From contig NZ_CAJHBU010000015.1 of NCBI RefSeq assembly GCF_904846715.1, positions 1 to 64,000 on the forward strand: a stretch of DNA of 64,000 nt, in the 5' to 3' direction. Within the stretch, counting starts at the first letter, position 1. The number at the start of each line of letters is the position of its first letter. Made by a program: the position numbers and the translations under genes. Below the pieces are notes generated by a model, which worked only from the letters and a program-made list of their open reading frames with translations, did not search any database and had not been told where the DNA came from. This document shows positions 1-9,555 of the stretch, piece by piece. Source of the stretch: Psychrobacter vallis (GTDB lineage Bacteria > Pseudomonadota > Gammaproteobacteria > Pseudomonadales > Moraxellaceae).

Positions 1-72
1 GTATTCTATTTATTATTACTCTTTTAAATTATTTTTCTCCTTGGCTTTCCCTAGCTGGTGTAACTAATATAC

Positions 73-105
73 AAAAAAAACAGGTTTCACCATAGGCGAA
101 ACCTG
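73..105 (-). terminator. Rho-independent terminator after truB
   Basis: On the minus strand a hairpin with arms CAGGTTTC and GAAACCTG is followed by a run of eight T residues. It lies just past the truB stop and probably ends the rbfA-truB transcript. The 72 bases to its left hold nothing I recognise. Confidence 0.8.
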
Positions 106-160
106 CAATAAAATGTGACGATATGTGATTAGTGTAAACTGTTAGTAAGTGAACTAAAGA

Positions 161-1249
161 TTAGCGTTGAATGAGCTTTTTGGGCTGTAATCGACCATTG
201 AGACTGACAGCACCCAGTCCAAGAAATAAACCGTTCTCATCTACCAAACGTATATCCACTGGTATTTCATGCTCTGCCAACGGTGTTTTATCAGAATGAT
301 TAGCATCAGAAGTATCATTAGCAACTGTATCAAAATGAGTGATCTGCTGGTTGCCTGTCTTCTCATCTTCACTGATAACTGATTGATTTGCAATGTTATC
401 TGCCACATACTCTTTAAGAGTATCGGTTAGCTGTTCAAACACATTCAAGCGTTGACCCATATGTACACGGGTGCATTGTTCAGTCGTTAATGTCAGCTCA
501 GCTTCGATATCGATGCAAGCATCTACTGGCATCAAATGCACCTGCCGAGTATCAAAAGTTATTTCTTCTAATTCTGACAAGGGAATCGCATCATCGATAG
601 TAAAGTTACCCACTTGCGTACGTCGTAGCGCTGTCAAATGGCCTAATGTACCCATTGCCTTAGCGATGTCCTCGCCCAATACGCGCACGTAAGTGCCTTT
701 CGTACAAGTCACCGTCACTTGGATTTGTTCAGCGTCAATCGCACTGATATCAATTGCCTTAATAACAATATCTCTTGGCGAGCGTTCTACCTCAATACCA
801 GCACGGGCATATTCGTACAGTTTTTTGCCGTCTTTTTTTAGAGCAGAATACATCGGTGGTATCTGCTGCTGAGCACCTAAGAATTGCTGGGCAATGTCAA
901 CCAATAGGCTATCATCAAACTTCGGAATAGGTGATTGAGCCACCATTTTACCGTCTGCATCCCCAGTATCTGTCTGACTACCGAGTAAGATAGTGGCTTG
1001 GTAAGATTTGTCCGCATCTAGTTGATAATGACTGAATTTGGTTGCTTCGCCCATACAAATAGGCAATAAACCCGTTGCCATTGGATCAAGCGTACCCGTA
1101 TGACCTGCTTTTTTACTGTCGTGATTTGGTGATTTAAACAGATATTTCACCTTTGACACCACTTGTTGCGAGGTCATGCCTTTGGGCTTATCCACTAAGA
1201 TAACACCTGAGACTTTTATTTTATCGGTTTGCTTAGGCGGTGTAGGCAT
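161..1249 (-). CDS. truB: tRNA pseudouridine(55) synthase TruB
   Basis: TruB converts U55 of the T-loop of tRNAs to pseudouridine. The N-terminal half has the family signature GHTGTLDPMATG with the catalytic aspartate at about residue 55, followed by the usual KxxGxY-type and GTYVR segments. The C-terminal end (RLVDENGLFLGLG) matches the small PUA-like domain. At 362 residues it is longer than the usual 300-315. The excess is a polar Asp/Asn/Thr-rich stretch at about residues 277-327, inserted just before the last beta strands. It lies 9 bp after rbfA and is probably cotranscribed with it. The start follows the rbfA stop directly. Identity is secure; only the role of the insert is unknown. 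Confidence 0.97.
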   Translation of the reverse strand: MPTPPKQTDKIKVSGVILVDKPKGMTSQQVVSKVKYLFKSPNHDSKKAGHTGTLDPMATGLLPICMGEATKFSHYQLDADKSYQATILLGSQTDTGDADGKMVAQSPIPKFDDSLLVDIAQQFLGAQQQIPPMYSALKKDGKKLYEYARAGIEVERSPRDIVIKAIDISAIDAEQIQVTVTCTKGTYVRVLGEDIAKAMGTLGHLTALRRTQVGNFTIDDAIPLSELEEITFDTRQVHLMPVDACIDIEAELTLTTEQCTRVHMGQRLNVFEQLTDTLKEYVADNIANQSVISEDEKTGNQQITHFDTVANDTSDANHSDKTPLAEHEIPVDIRLVDENGLFLGLGAVSLNGRLQPKKLIQR

Positions 1250-1258
1250 AATAGTCGC

Positions 1259-1648
1259 TTACTCGTCATTTTCATTTTGTTCGGTCTTGGTGACAGCTTG
1301 ATTAATCAGATCCATCATGTAATTGCCACGAGCGGTCACTTCATCATAATGAAAACGTAGGCGCGGCGTGGTACGTGTTTTTAGACTGTGACTTAGCTCA
1401 GTACGTAAAAACCCAGCTGCTTTGTTTAATACTTTGATACTCTCTTCGTGATTGGTCTTGGTCATGGCATCATTGAGTTCAGGCTCCATAATGGTGACAT
1501 AGATATCAGCATAACCTAAGTCTGGACTAACCTTGACGCTAGAGATGGTGACAAAGCCGGTCAAACGAGGATCATTGACTGCATCACGAATGAGTACGGC
1601 AAGCTCACGCTGAATTTGATCGGATAAGCGTTGTAATCGTTGGTTCAT
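1259..1648 (-). CDS. rbfA: 30S ribosome-binding factor RbfA
   Basis: RbfA is a small KH-fold protein that binds immature 30S subunits and helps maturation of the 16S rRNA 5' end; it matters most in the cold. The 129 residues show the family pattern: MNQRLQRLSDQIQRELAVLI, then VSISSVKVSPDLGYADIYV-like strands, and RTTPRLRFHYDEV near the end. It is the first gene after infB, as in other gammaproteobacteria. Here, however, a terminator hairpin and a dispersed palindrome lie between the two genes, so rbfA-truB may have its own promoter. Confidence 0.96.
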   Translation of the reverse strand: MNQRLQRLSDQIQRELAVLIRDAVNDPRLTGFVTISSVKVSPDLGYADIYVTIMEPELNDAMTKTNHEESIKVLNKAAGFLRTELSHSLKTRTTPRLRFHYDEVTARGNYMMDLINQAVTKTEQNENDE

Positions 1649-1688
1649 GTTATTACCTTTATTTAAATATGGCTTATTTTTATTGATA

Positions 1689-1824
1689 TATAGTCAAAAA
1701 CCCTTGAAAGCGCTACGATAATACTGAAATCAGTTTTTGTAGCCTCTGTCTGCGCAGGCACAGCAAGCAAGAAAATTGATTTCAGCATTACGTGATGTAT
1801 TGACTTTACTTTTCAGTGACTATA
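1689..1824 (-). repeat. Dispersed 145-bp palindromic repeat, copy 1
   Basis: It begins TATAGTC and ends GACTATA. The core on the minus strand reads TTGCTTGCTGTGCCTGCGCA and continues into ACAGAGGCTAC. Flanking arms TGAAATCA and TGATTTCA are complementary. It sits in the rbfA-infB spacer and belongs to the family described in the findings (core subtype B). Confidence 0.8.
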
Positions 1825-1863
1825 TAAGTCTGCTTGTTAAGCAGTTTATTACTAATATTTATT

Positions 1864-1897
1864 AAAAAAGGCCTAGCAGGATGTACCTGTTAGGCCT
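1864..1897 (-). terminator. Rho-independent terminator after infB
   Basis: On the minus strand AGGCCTAACAGG, a 5-base loop and CCTGCTAGGCCT form a 12-bp stem (one mismatch) followed by a T-rich run. It lies about 100 bp beyond the infB stop and should reduce read-through into rbfA. Confidence 0.85.
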
Positions 1898-1991
1898 AAG
1901 TACAACTAGATACGAAAAAACTGTCTAATATACTCAGCTGATTAAGCGTATCGTATGATTAGATGTTCTTACTCTACATCCAATAGTAGCT

Positions 1992-4721
1992 TTAGATAGT
2001 ACGTGCGAACTCTTGAATTTCAAAGACTTCGATTTTATCACCAGCTTCAACATCATAGCCACGAACAGCCAGACCACATTCCATACCAGTACGTACTTCA
2101 TTAACGTCTTCTTTATAACGACGCAATGATTGCAACTGACCGGTAAAGATAACTTGGTCGTCACGCAATACGCGGATAGGTTTGTTACGATAGATTGTAC
2201 CTTCAACTACCATACAACCAGCAGCCGCACCAAACTTACTAGAGCGGAATACTTCGCGAACGTCTGCCACACCCAAAATCTTCTCGCGATGTTCAGGAGC
2301 AAGCATACCGCTCATTGCCGCTTTCACATCATCGATTAAACCATAGATAACACTATAATAGCGAATATCCATATTAGCAGCATCTGCTTTGCGGCGTGCC
2401 GTTGCATCTGCACGGACGTTGAAACCTAACAATACCGCTTCGCTAGACTCTGCAAGTGTCACATCAGACTCAGAAATAGGACCAACACCTGAACTGATCA
2501 CTCTGACTTTAACTTCATCAGTTGATAGCTCATTCAATGCAGCTAATAATGCTTCAAGCGAACCACGAACATCGGTTTTCAGTACGATATTCAAGAATGA
2601 GACATTGCCTTGTTCCATCTGATCAAACATGCTCTCTAAACGCATGGCATTTTGACGTTCAAGTTGACGCTCACGCTCGCGGTTGGTTCTAAAGTCAGCC
2701 ACTTCACGCGCTTTTTTCTCATCAGTCACGACCAAGAACTCGCTACCAGCTGCTGGAGTTTCAGGCAAACCTAAAATCTCTACAGGAATAGAAGGACCCG
2801 CTGATTGAACCCGCTGACCATGCTCATCTGTTAACGCACGAACTTTACCATAGTGTTCGCCCGCCAAGACTAAATCGCCTTGCTTCAAGGTACCCTTTTT
2901 CACTAGGACACTAACCACTGGGCCACGGCCTTTCTCAAGTCTTGACTCGATAACGACACCTTGTGCAGCACCATCTAATGGTGCTTCTAGTTCCATCAGT
3001 TCAGCTTGCAGACTGATAAACTCTAATAACTCGTCAATACCTTCACCCGTTTTGGCTGAGATACGAGCCATTGGCGTATCGCCGCCCCACTCTTCTGATA
3101 TCACTTCTTTTGAAGTCAACTCATTAAGGACGCGATCAGGGTCAGCGCCTGGCTTATCCATTTTGTTAATTGCGACAATAATTGGTGTTCCAGCCGCACG
3201 TGCATGATCAATCGCTTCTACGGTTTGTGGCATCATACCGTCATCAGCGGCAACGACTAATACAACGATATCCGTCGCTTGAGCACCACGTGAACGCATC
3301 GCACTAAAAGCGGCGTGACCAGGAGTATCAAGGAAGGTAATAACACCGCGCTCGGTTTTTACATGGTAAGCACCGATATGCTGAGTAATACCGCCCGCTT
3401 CACCCGTGGCAACTTTCGTTTCACGAATTTTGTCCAATAGTGAGGTCTTACCATGGTCAACATGACCCATAATCGTCACAACTGGTGGACGTGTTTGTAC
3501 GTTACTGCTGCGCTCATTAACCGCATCTTGTAAATCGTCTTCAACTTTTGTATCACTGACAGGGACAGGATTATGACCCATTTCTTCAACAAGTAAACTT
3601 GCTGTCGCTTGATCAATAGTATCTGACTCACGTGCCATCTCGCCCATCTTCATAAGCAACTTGGTCACTTCACGAGCTTTAACCGCCATACGTTGCGCTA
3701 GATCAGCTACAGTAATGTGCTCGCTAATCTCAACATCATAAACGATTTTTTCAACAGGTTTTTCAAACTTATGTTGTGATGCTTGCGTTGAGCGCAAACC
3801 ATTTTTGCGGTTTTTGATCTCACGCTCATCTTGATTTTTACGACGACCACGACCACGAGTACTCGTGGTGCTGGTACCGCGTTTGATTTCACGGCGTTCT
3901 TTTTCGAAAGATTCTTCTAATGCGTCACCGACCAGACCTTCTGCCAATGGCTCATCTTTGCGAACTTCAGCAACTGGCTCACGGTCAGTATATTGACCTG
4001 CCATTTTACGCATTTGTTCGAGCGTACGTTTTTGCGCTTCTTCAGCTTGAGTACGACGTGTTTCTGTTTCAATTTCGCGTAAACGGGCTTCTTCTTTCTC
4101 ACGCGCTTCGCGAGCTTTACGTTCTGCTGCCGTTTCAACTTTTGGTTTTGTCGCAGCCACTTTTTTCTTTGGTTGCTCTTTAGGCTTAACTTCAACAGTG
4201 GTCTTACCACCTTTTTTCACAACCACTGAAGTCGAGATGTCGTCATTCTTGTCATCTGACTTTTTGCTAGAGCCTAAGCTTGCACGCATCGCTGCTAAGG
4301 TAGCGGCTTGGCGTTCTTCAGATTTTTTCTTAGTCGCAGCACGCTCTTCAGCATCTTTAGCAGCACGCTCTTGCGATTCAATCATCGCTTGCTCACGCGC
4401 AGCCAATTCTTCAGCCATCTTTTCTGGATCCGGCTTTTCGAATACTTTCTTTTTACGTACTTCAACATTGACGCTCTTAGATTTACCTGAAGAGCCTGTC
4501 ACGCGCGCAGTACTGGTCGTTTTAGATTTTAGACTAATACGACGTTTTTCCTGCTGACCATGACTTTGCTTTAAATACGTCACCAACTTCTCTTGCTCAA
4601 GCTCGGTGACTAGGTCATCCTCTGCGCGAGCAGGCAGTCCAGCATCTACCAGTTGCTGCTTTACAGCACTTGCGGTTTTGCCTACCATATCTGCCAGTTC
4701 TTTGACGGTCTTATCTGCCAT
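1992..4721 (-). CDS. infB: Translation initiation factor IF-2
   Basis: IF-2 is the GTPase that delivers initiator tRNA to the 30S subunit and promotes subunit joining. The 909 residues have an N-terminal IF2 domain (first ~55 residues), a long charged Lys/Glu/Ala-rich linker to about residue 330, then the G domain with P-loop GHVDHGKT (about residue 418), DTPGHAAF and NKMDKPGAD, and C-terminal domains including [16 protein letters not shown] sequence. The start has a good ribosome site (AGGTG, 7 bp before ATG). It is the third gene of the rimP-nusA-infB cluster, and its substrate initiator tRNA is encoded just upstream of rimP. Confidence 0.98.
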   Translation of the reverse strand: MADKTVKELADMVGKTASAVKQQLVDAGLPARAEDDLVTELEQEKLVTYLKQSHGQQEKRRISLKSKTTSTARVTGSSGKSKSVNVEVRKKKVFEKPDPEKMAEELAAREQAMIESQERAAKDAEERAATKKKSEERQAATLAAMRASLGSSKKSDDKNDDISTSVVVKKGGKTTVEVKPKEQPKKKVAATKPKVETAAERKAREAREKEEARLREIETETRRTQAEEAQKRTLEQMRKMAGQYTDREPVAEVRKDEPLAEGLVGDALEESFEKERREIKRGTSTTSTRGRGRRKNQDEREIKNRKNGLRSTQASQHKFEKPVEKIVYDVEISEHITVADLAQRMAVKAREVTKLLMKMGEMARESDTIDQATASLLVEEMGHNPVPVSDTKVEDDLQDAVNERSSNVQTRPPVVTIMGHVDHGKTSLLDKIRETKVATGEAGGITQHIGAYHVKTERGVITFLDTPGHAAFSAMRSRGAQATDIVVLVVAADDGMMPQTVEAIDHARAAGTPIIVAINKMDKPGADPDRVLNELTSKEVISEEWGGDTPMARISAKTGEGIDELLEFISLQAELMELEAPLDGAAQGVVIESRLEKGRGPVVSVLVKKGTLKQGDLVLAGEHYGKVRALTDEHGQRVQSAGPSIPVEILGLPETPAAGSEFLVVTDEKKAREVADFRTNRERERQLERQNAMRLESMFDQMEQGNVSFLNIVLKTDVRGSLEALLAALNELSTDEVKVRVISSGVGPISESDVTLAESSEAVLLGFNVRADATARRKADAANMDIRYYSVIYGLIDDVKAAMSGMLAPEHREKILGVADVREVFRSSKFGAAAGCMVVEGTIYRNKPIRVLRDDQVIFTGQLQSLRRYKEDVNEVRTGMECGLAVRGYDVEAGDKIEVFEIQEFARTI

Positions 4722-4872
4722 TTATTATCACCTACTGTCTATTATTTGCTATATGTTCAATTCAGTTGTTGGCTACAAATGATTGGGGTAAGGCCAGTAT
4801 TTGTGTTGCATTCATACCGGCACTTTATTATCGATAGCATATCACCAAAAGACAGCGATATGCAGTTACCGC

Positions 4873-6357
4873 TTATTCATTGAACCAAGATTCCCGAGCT
4901 TTCATGATGAGTTTTCCTGCGGTTTCAGAGTCTAAACCTTCGATATCTTCGAGATCGAAGACGGCTTGTTCTGCCAAATCGTCAACGGTAATGATGTCTT
5001 TTTGTGCCATTTTATAGGCCCAGCTAACTGTCATACCTTCAAGCTCTTGTAGCTCTTGACTTGGCTCTTTCATGTTTTGTTGTTTGACCAGCTCATCAGC
5101 GATGACCACTTCTTTAGCACGCTCTTGAATCATCTCAATCGCTTCGTCGTCGAGCCCTTCAATATCATAGAAGGTTTCAACTGGGACGTAAGCCACTTCT
5201 TCAATACTGGTAAAACCAATATCGACAAGAGCCTGAGCTAGGTCTTTATCCACTTCTAGGCGTTCATAAAATAACTCAATGAATGCTTTGGATTCGTTTT
5301 CTTGACGTTGCTGATACTCTTCTTCTAGCATCATATTTAGCTTATAGCCTGTCAGCTCAGAAGCCAGACGGACGTTTTGACCTTGTGAACCAATGGCACG
5401 TGCCAACTGATCGTTGGTGCTAAAAATAATATCAGCAGTTTGCATATCTTCATCTAGGATAATACTGCTAACGTCAGCTGGCTCTAGCGCACTGATGATA
5501 AATTGAGCGGGATCATCTGACCAAACCACCACATCAATACGCTCACCATCCAGCTCTTGTTGTACTGCTTGAATACGCGTACCACGCATACCAATACAAG
5601 CACCTACCGGATCAATACGATGATCGTTTGTCTTCACTGCTATTTTAGCACGCGTTCCCGGCAAGCGAGCGACATTACGAATTTCAATGATTTGTTCTGC
5701 AATCTCAGGCACTTCTTTTTGCATCAAGGCTGAGAGCATTTCAGGATGGGTGCGAGAGAGTAATAACTGTGCGCCACGGTTTTCACGATTCACATGATAT
5801 AAGATAGCATTGATACGTGATTTTGCCCGTAGTTGCTCACGTGGCAGCATTTGATCACGTGATAGATAACCTTCTGCGTTATCACCTAAATCGATAATGT
5901 AACCATCACGGGTCTGTTTTTTGACCTCGCCGTACATCATCTCACCAATACGTGGCTCAAAGGCATCAGCGACTAGCGCACGTTCAGCTTCACGGATTTT
6001 TTGGATAATAACTTGTTTTGCTTGTGTGGCAGCAATACGACCGAATTCAATCGACTCAATCTGCTCTTCTTTAATATCGCCAATTGACCACTCTTCTTGG
6101 TCAAGATCTGTGATCGCAAGCTGACAAGCAGGCATCTCATGGTCTTCGTCTGCAACGACTGTCCAGTAACGATAAGTATCGTAGTCACCCGTTGTACGAT
6201 CAATAGCAACTCGTACGGCCACTTCTGGCTGTTCGGTGTACACTTTTTTCTTAGTCGATACCACTAAAGCGTCTTCAATGGCTTCAAAGATATCTTCAGG
6301 ATTTAAGCCCTTTTCATTACTGACAGTTTCTACTACCGTTAAGATTTCACGACTCAT
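4873..6357 (-). CDS. nusA: Transcription termination/antitermination protein NusA
   Basis: NusA binds RNA polymerase and nascent RNA and controls pausing, termination and antitermination. The 494 residues carry the N-terminal polymerase-binding domain, an S1 domain (GEVKKQTRDGYIIDLG, about residues 137-152), two KH domains (GACIGMRGTRIQAV and AIGSQGQNVRLA) and two C-terminal acidic repeats typical of the gammaproteobacterial form. It lies between rimP and infB with spacers of about 140-150 bp and is transcribed with them. Confidence 0.98.
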   Translation of the reverse strand: MSREILTVVETVSNEKGLNPEDIFEAIEDALVVSTKKKVYTEQPEVAVRVAIDRTTGDYDTYRYWTVVADEDHEMPACQLAITDLDQEEWSIGDIKEEQIESIEFGRIAATQAKQVIIQKIREAERALVADAFEPRIGEMMYGEVKKQTRDGYIIDLGDNAEGYLSRDQMLPREQLRAKSRINAILYHVNRENRGAQLLLSRTHPEMLSALMQKEVPEIAEQIIEIRNVARLPGTRAKIAVKTNDHRIDPVGACIGMRGTRIQAVQQELDGERIDVVVWSDDPAQFIISALEPADVSSIILDEDMQTADIIFSTNDQLARAIGSQGQNVRLASELTGYKLNMMLEEEYQQRQENESKAFIELFYERLEVDKDLAQALVDIGFTSIEEVAYVPVETFYDIEGLDDEAIEMIQERAKEVVIADELVKQQNMKEPSQELQELEGMTVSWAYKMAQKDIITVDDLAEQAVFDLEDIEGLDSETAGKLIMKARESWFNE

Positions 6358-6493
6358 GCTATACCTGTCCTATCATTTTTTAATTGACTTAAATTTTATA
6401 GTTTGTGTATGGGTATTATATTTTACTATAAGCCATATAAGCTATTTTAAGATCAAACCTCTTATTTATAAGCGGTTCCCTAATTTTATAAAA

Positions 6494-6994
6494 TTAAGCA
6501 TCTTCATAGACTAAATTGGCTTTATCAATATTACTTAATGCAATCTCAAACTGCTCACCATCAATTGATGTCAGATGTAAAGAGTGTGCATCGATACTGT
6601 CTAGAGTGCCTGTTGCTTTGCGGCGTTTTTGATCGCCCTCACCAATGGCTTGGATCAAACGTAAGCTGACTTTTTGACCAACATATCCATGCATTTGCTC
6701 ATCTGAGAAAAATGCACGATCAAAACCTGGTGAAGACACTTCTAAAATATACTCACCAGCGATAGGATCATGAACTTCTAGAATACCGCTGACTTGGTGA
6801 TTCACCGCTGCACAGTTTTCAATTGTCACTTGTTTATCTTGAGCTTGCTCTTCTGGCAATGCCTCAATATAGATACGTAGTAAAGAGCGACGGCCTTGCG
6901 GCGCAAATTCTATACCCCATAATGCTACATCACAAGCAGCTACGGCAGGGGCAATGATATTAGTCAGTTCTGCAACTTTGGTCGAAAGCTTCAT
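6494..6994 (-). CDS. rimP: Ribosome maturation factor RimP
   Basis: RimP binds the free 30S subunit and is needed for its maturation, probably by placing S19 and S12. The 166 residues start with the typical LTNIIAPAVAACDVALWGIEF segment and contain LRIYIE, the DPIAGEYILEVSSPGFDR motif that marks the family, and a C-terminal SH3-like domain. It heads the rimP-nusA-infB group, about 450 bp after the initiator tRNA gene, an arrangement shared with E. coli. Confidence 0.96.
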   Translation of the reverse strand: MKLSTKVAELTNIIAPAVAACDVALWGIEFAPQGRRSLLRIYIEALPEEQAQDKQVTIENCAAVNHQVSGILEVHDPIAGEYILEVSSPGFDRAFFSDEQMHGYVGQKVSLRLIQAIGEGDQKRRKATGTLDSIDAHSLHLTSIDGEQFEIALSNIDKANLVYEDA

Positions 6995-7372
6995 AATCTA
7001 TTTATATTTTCCTATTCACTTGTCTATCGTACTTGGTAGACCATATCAACGTTTTTGATTGTCTTTTAATTATAAACTGTCTCTTATTGATATTGCTTCT
7101 TGCTTAGAGGTAGTCACTATCAATATCTTAAACCACAATCATTATGTGTTGTGCCTTTATATAGGGATGAGCGCAAAAAACATCAAGCTCAGCCAGACAA
7201 TGCCTTTATTATTCATAAAGCCGTACTATCGATGAAAGAGTTAGGAATAAAAGATAGTGTTGCTTCAGAAAATCAAGCCAGTCGCGGCAAGTGACAAAGA
7301 GTATTGTACTCTATAGGCCTAGAGCTTAGCACAAGTAGGATAGATACCGCGATAACACAGACCATCAGATAC
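6995..7372. other. Non-coding spacer between rimP and the fMet tRNA terminator
   Basis: This stretch should contain the rimP promoter but I cannot point to convincing -35/-10 boxes. It has a short palindrome AGAGTA-TTG-TACTCT at 7298-7312. A 64-codon TTG-started open frame on the plus strand lacks a ribosome site and resembles no protein I know. Confidence 0.4.
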
Positions 7373-7399
7373 AAAAAAACCCACAAGCATAATGGTGGG
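7373..7399 (-). terminator. Terminator after tRNA-fMet
   Basis: On the minus strand CCCACC, a loop, and a matching GTGGG arm are followed by seven T residues. It lies about 50 bp downstream of the initiator tRNA gene, so the tRNA transcript can end before rimP. Confidence 0.75.
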
Positions 7400-7446
7400 C
7401 TAATCGTTACTGACAAATTTAGTGTACAAAACATCAGTATAAAAAG

Positions 7447-7523
<77 letters not shown>

Positions 7524-7647
7524 TCAATCTAGAACGCACATTATAGGTAGGTTTAGTAGAAGTGTCAACGTTTATTTTAAATAAATTTAAATGAACTCAT
7601 TAACGACTATAAAACAGAACCTTACGCTGTGCCGCGTAATAAAAACT

Positions 7648-7731
7648 TGGTGCGATTGGGGGGACTTGAACCCCCACAGCTTGCGCCACCACCCCCTCAA
7701 GATGGCGTGTCTACCATTCCACCACAATCGC
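7648..7731 (-). tRNA. tRNA-Leu (GAG)
   Basis: An 84-nt class II tRNA with encoded CCA, acceptor GCGATTG/CAATCGC, anticodon loop CTTGAGG (anticodon GAG, reading CUU/CUC) and a long variable arm. It lies between secG and the initiator tRNA, like leuU of E. coli. Confidence 0.96.
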
Positions 7732-7873
7732 ATTTTACTACTCTGTTCTCTAACATCCAGTCTATAACAAATGATGCTTAAGGTAGGCATCTATAGAGTA
7801 GGAGTTTCGAAAACAGGAAAGCATTGTAAATCTAACGTAGTGAAATAGCAAGCGCTGCCTGCTTAAAAAACGA

Positions 7874-8182
7874 TTACTGAGGATTTTGTGTCAATGGACG
7901 CGGTGTTTGCGGTGCGGAAACAGGTGCGTCTAAACGAAACTGATCTTCAGCCTGCTTACGAGCATGAACCGCCAAGGTCATACTGGTAATAAAAAATATG
8001 ACTGTTAATACGGCCGTCGCACGCGTTAAGAAGTTAGCAGTTCCTGCTGCACCAAATACGGTGCCTGAAGAGCCAGCACCAAAAGAAGCCCCAGCATCTG
8101 CCCCTTTACCATGCTGTATCAAAATCAAGCCGATCATGGCAATCGCCACGATAATGTGCAGGGCTAATATAAACGTAAACAT
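7874..8182 (-). CDS. secG: Preprotein translocase subunit SecG
   Basis: SecG is the small membrane subunit of the SecYEG channel and assists SecA cycling. I place the start at the ATG at 8182 (MFTFILALHIIVAIAMIG), where AGAGG lies 6 bp upstream; this gives 102 residues. Two transmembrane helices flank the family motif LIQHGKGADAGASFGAGSSG, and a short hydrophilic tail follows. A longer frame starting at 8251 lacks a ribosome site. The place downstream of tpiA and upstream of tRNA-Leu is conserved. Confidence 0.95.
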   Translation of the reverse strand: MFTFILALHIIVAIAMIGLILIQHGKGADAGASFGAGSSGTVFGAAGTANFLTRATAVLTVIFFITSMTLAVHARKQAEDQFRLDAPVSAPQTPRPLTQNPQ

Positions 8183-8388
8183 GGTGGCCTCTTTTGCCGC
8201 GTAATGACGACTGATAACGGAAAATAAAACTAAGGTTAAGGGTGATAACAACTAGCATCTGATGATGCCAAATCGATTATATAAATAAGGCGCATTGTAC
8301 ACGATTGCAAGGGCACTGTTAAATCTACTTTTGCCAACTGATAAAGACAATTTATAGGCAAAGCACGTATTTAATAGTTGAGCTTTAT

Positions 8389-9210
8389 TTATACCAACTC
8401 AGCATTTGCACGATTAAAGGCATTGGCAATCGCTAGAAAGCTGTCTGCTTTTAATGAAGCACCGCCAACCAAGGCACCATCAACCATAGGATCTGCCGCA
8501 AAGCTGTCCGCATTATCAGCATTGACACTCCCACCATACAAGACCGTCATTGCATCTAATGTTTCAGCAAAGCCTGCCACTGTTTGCTTAATATGCTGGT
8601 GCGTGTTGCTGACCTCTGTCACAGTTGGTACTTTGCCTGTGCCAATCGCCCATACCGGCTCATAAGCGATGATTAAGCGCTCAGATAACAATGAAATAAA
8701 CGCTGGCTGCTCGGCAAGCAAGTCTTTAATCACTGATAATTGCGTATCGATGACTTCCAGCGTTTGCTCGTTATCATATTCTGTTTGAGTTTCCCCAATA
8801 CACAGTACCACGCCCAAGTTTTCACTAAATGCATGGGTCAGCTTTTTTACTAGACTGTCATGAGACTCTTTATAATATTGACGGCGTTCAGAGTGGCCGA
8901 GTATCGTCCAAGTTGCCCCAGCATCTACGACTTGTTGCGCTGAGCAATCCCCTGTATACGCGCCCGTACTTGCACTATGGCCACCAATGTCTTGTGCAGC
9001 GCACAGCACTGGACTGTCCTTTAAACGCGCACTGACAGTAGCCAAATGAATACAGCTTGGTGCTACCATCAACGTGCAGCGATTATTTGAAAGCGATGTA
9101 TCCGTTTGCGTTTCAGCATGAATCGCCGTCAATAAGTCATCCACCAGTACATTGACGTCGTGGCTCGTTGCTGGATTCTGCTTCCAATTGCCAATTACCC
9201 AAGCTTGCAT
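8389..9210 (-). CDS. tpiA: Triosephosphate isomerase
   Basis: TpiA interconverts dihydroxyacetone phosphate and glyceraldehyde 3-phosphate in glycolysis and gluconeogenesis. The sequence shows GNWKQN (substrate-binding Asn and Lys), the electrophile His in LGHSERR, the catalytic Glu in [12 protein letters not shown] and the phosphate loop YGGSVN with [12 protein letters not shown] prefer the ATG at 9210 because AAGG lies about 9 bp before it; the ATG at 9216 is too close. The length of 273 residues is slightly above the usual 250-255. It is divergent from pilB. Confidence 0.96.
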   Translation of the reverse strand: MQAWVIGNWKQNPATSHDVNVLVDDLLTAIHAETQTDTSLSNNRCTLMVAPSCIHLATVSARLKDSPVLCAAQDIGGHSASTGAYTGDCSAQQVVDAGATWTILGHSERRQYYKESHDSLVKKLTHAFSENLGVVLCIGETQTEYDNEQTLEVIDTQLSVIKDLLAEQPAFISLLSERLIIAYEPVWAIGTGKVPTVTEVSNTHQHIKQTVAGFAETLDAMTVLYGGSVNADNADSFAADPMVDGALVGGASLKADSFLAIANAFNRANAELV

Positions 9211-9555
9211 TCTCATCTACCTTGTCTCGTGTATTCATGCCAATTCGGCCAATATGCGCGCCAGTATAACAAATAATTCACAAGTGCTATAGTATGCTGC
9301 TATCAGAAGCAAAACAGACTCTCAAATCTGGCATGTTTTTGATATTGCCCTAAGCAGTAATTGTTTGTGGATGAATGGTTTGTATAAAGCCTTTAAAATC
9401 AAGTAAATTTCTATAGTATTGACTCAATAAGGAATAGAATACCATCCACAATTTAATAAACTGAGCCGGTGATGGCATACGCTATTTAAAAATGATAAAT
9501 AGTAGCTGCCTGTCAGGTAAGTATGCAGAGTATTTGGTCTTAAGGAGAAGTCGTA
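9211..9555. other. Divergent tpiA-pilB promoter region
   Basis: A 345-bp AT-rich spacer between divergent genes. It must hold promoters for both, but no box pair is clear enough to call. The pilB ribosome site TAAGGAG lies at its right end. No coding or repeat sequence is seen. Confidence 0.4.

Noticed and set aside
81..105. GGTTTCACC palindrome as a parS candidate
   Set aside because: It lacks the CACGTG centre and is fully explained as the truB terminator.
7100..7294. 64-codon plus-strand open frame between rimP and tRNA-fMet
   Set aside because: TTG start, no ribosome site, no recognisable motif, and it lies in the expected promoter and leader region of rimP.
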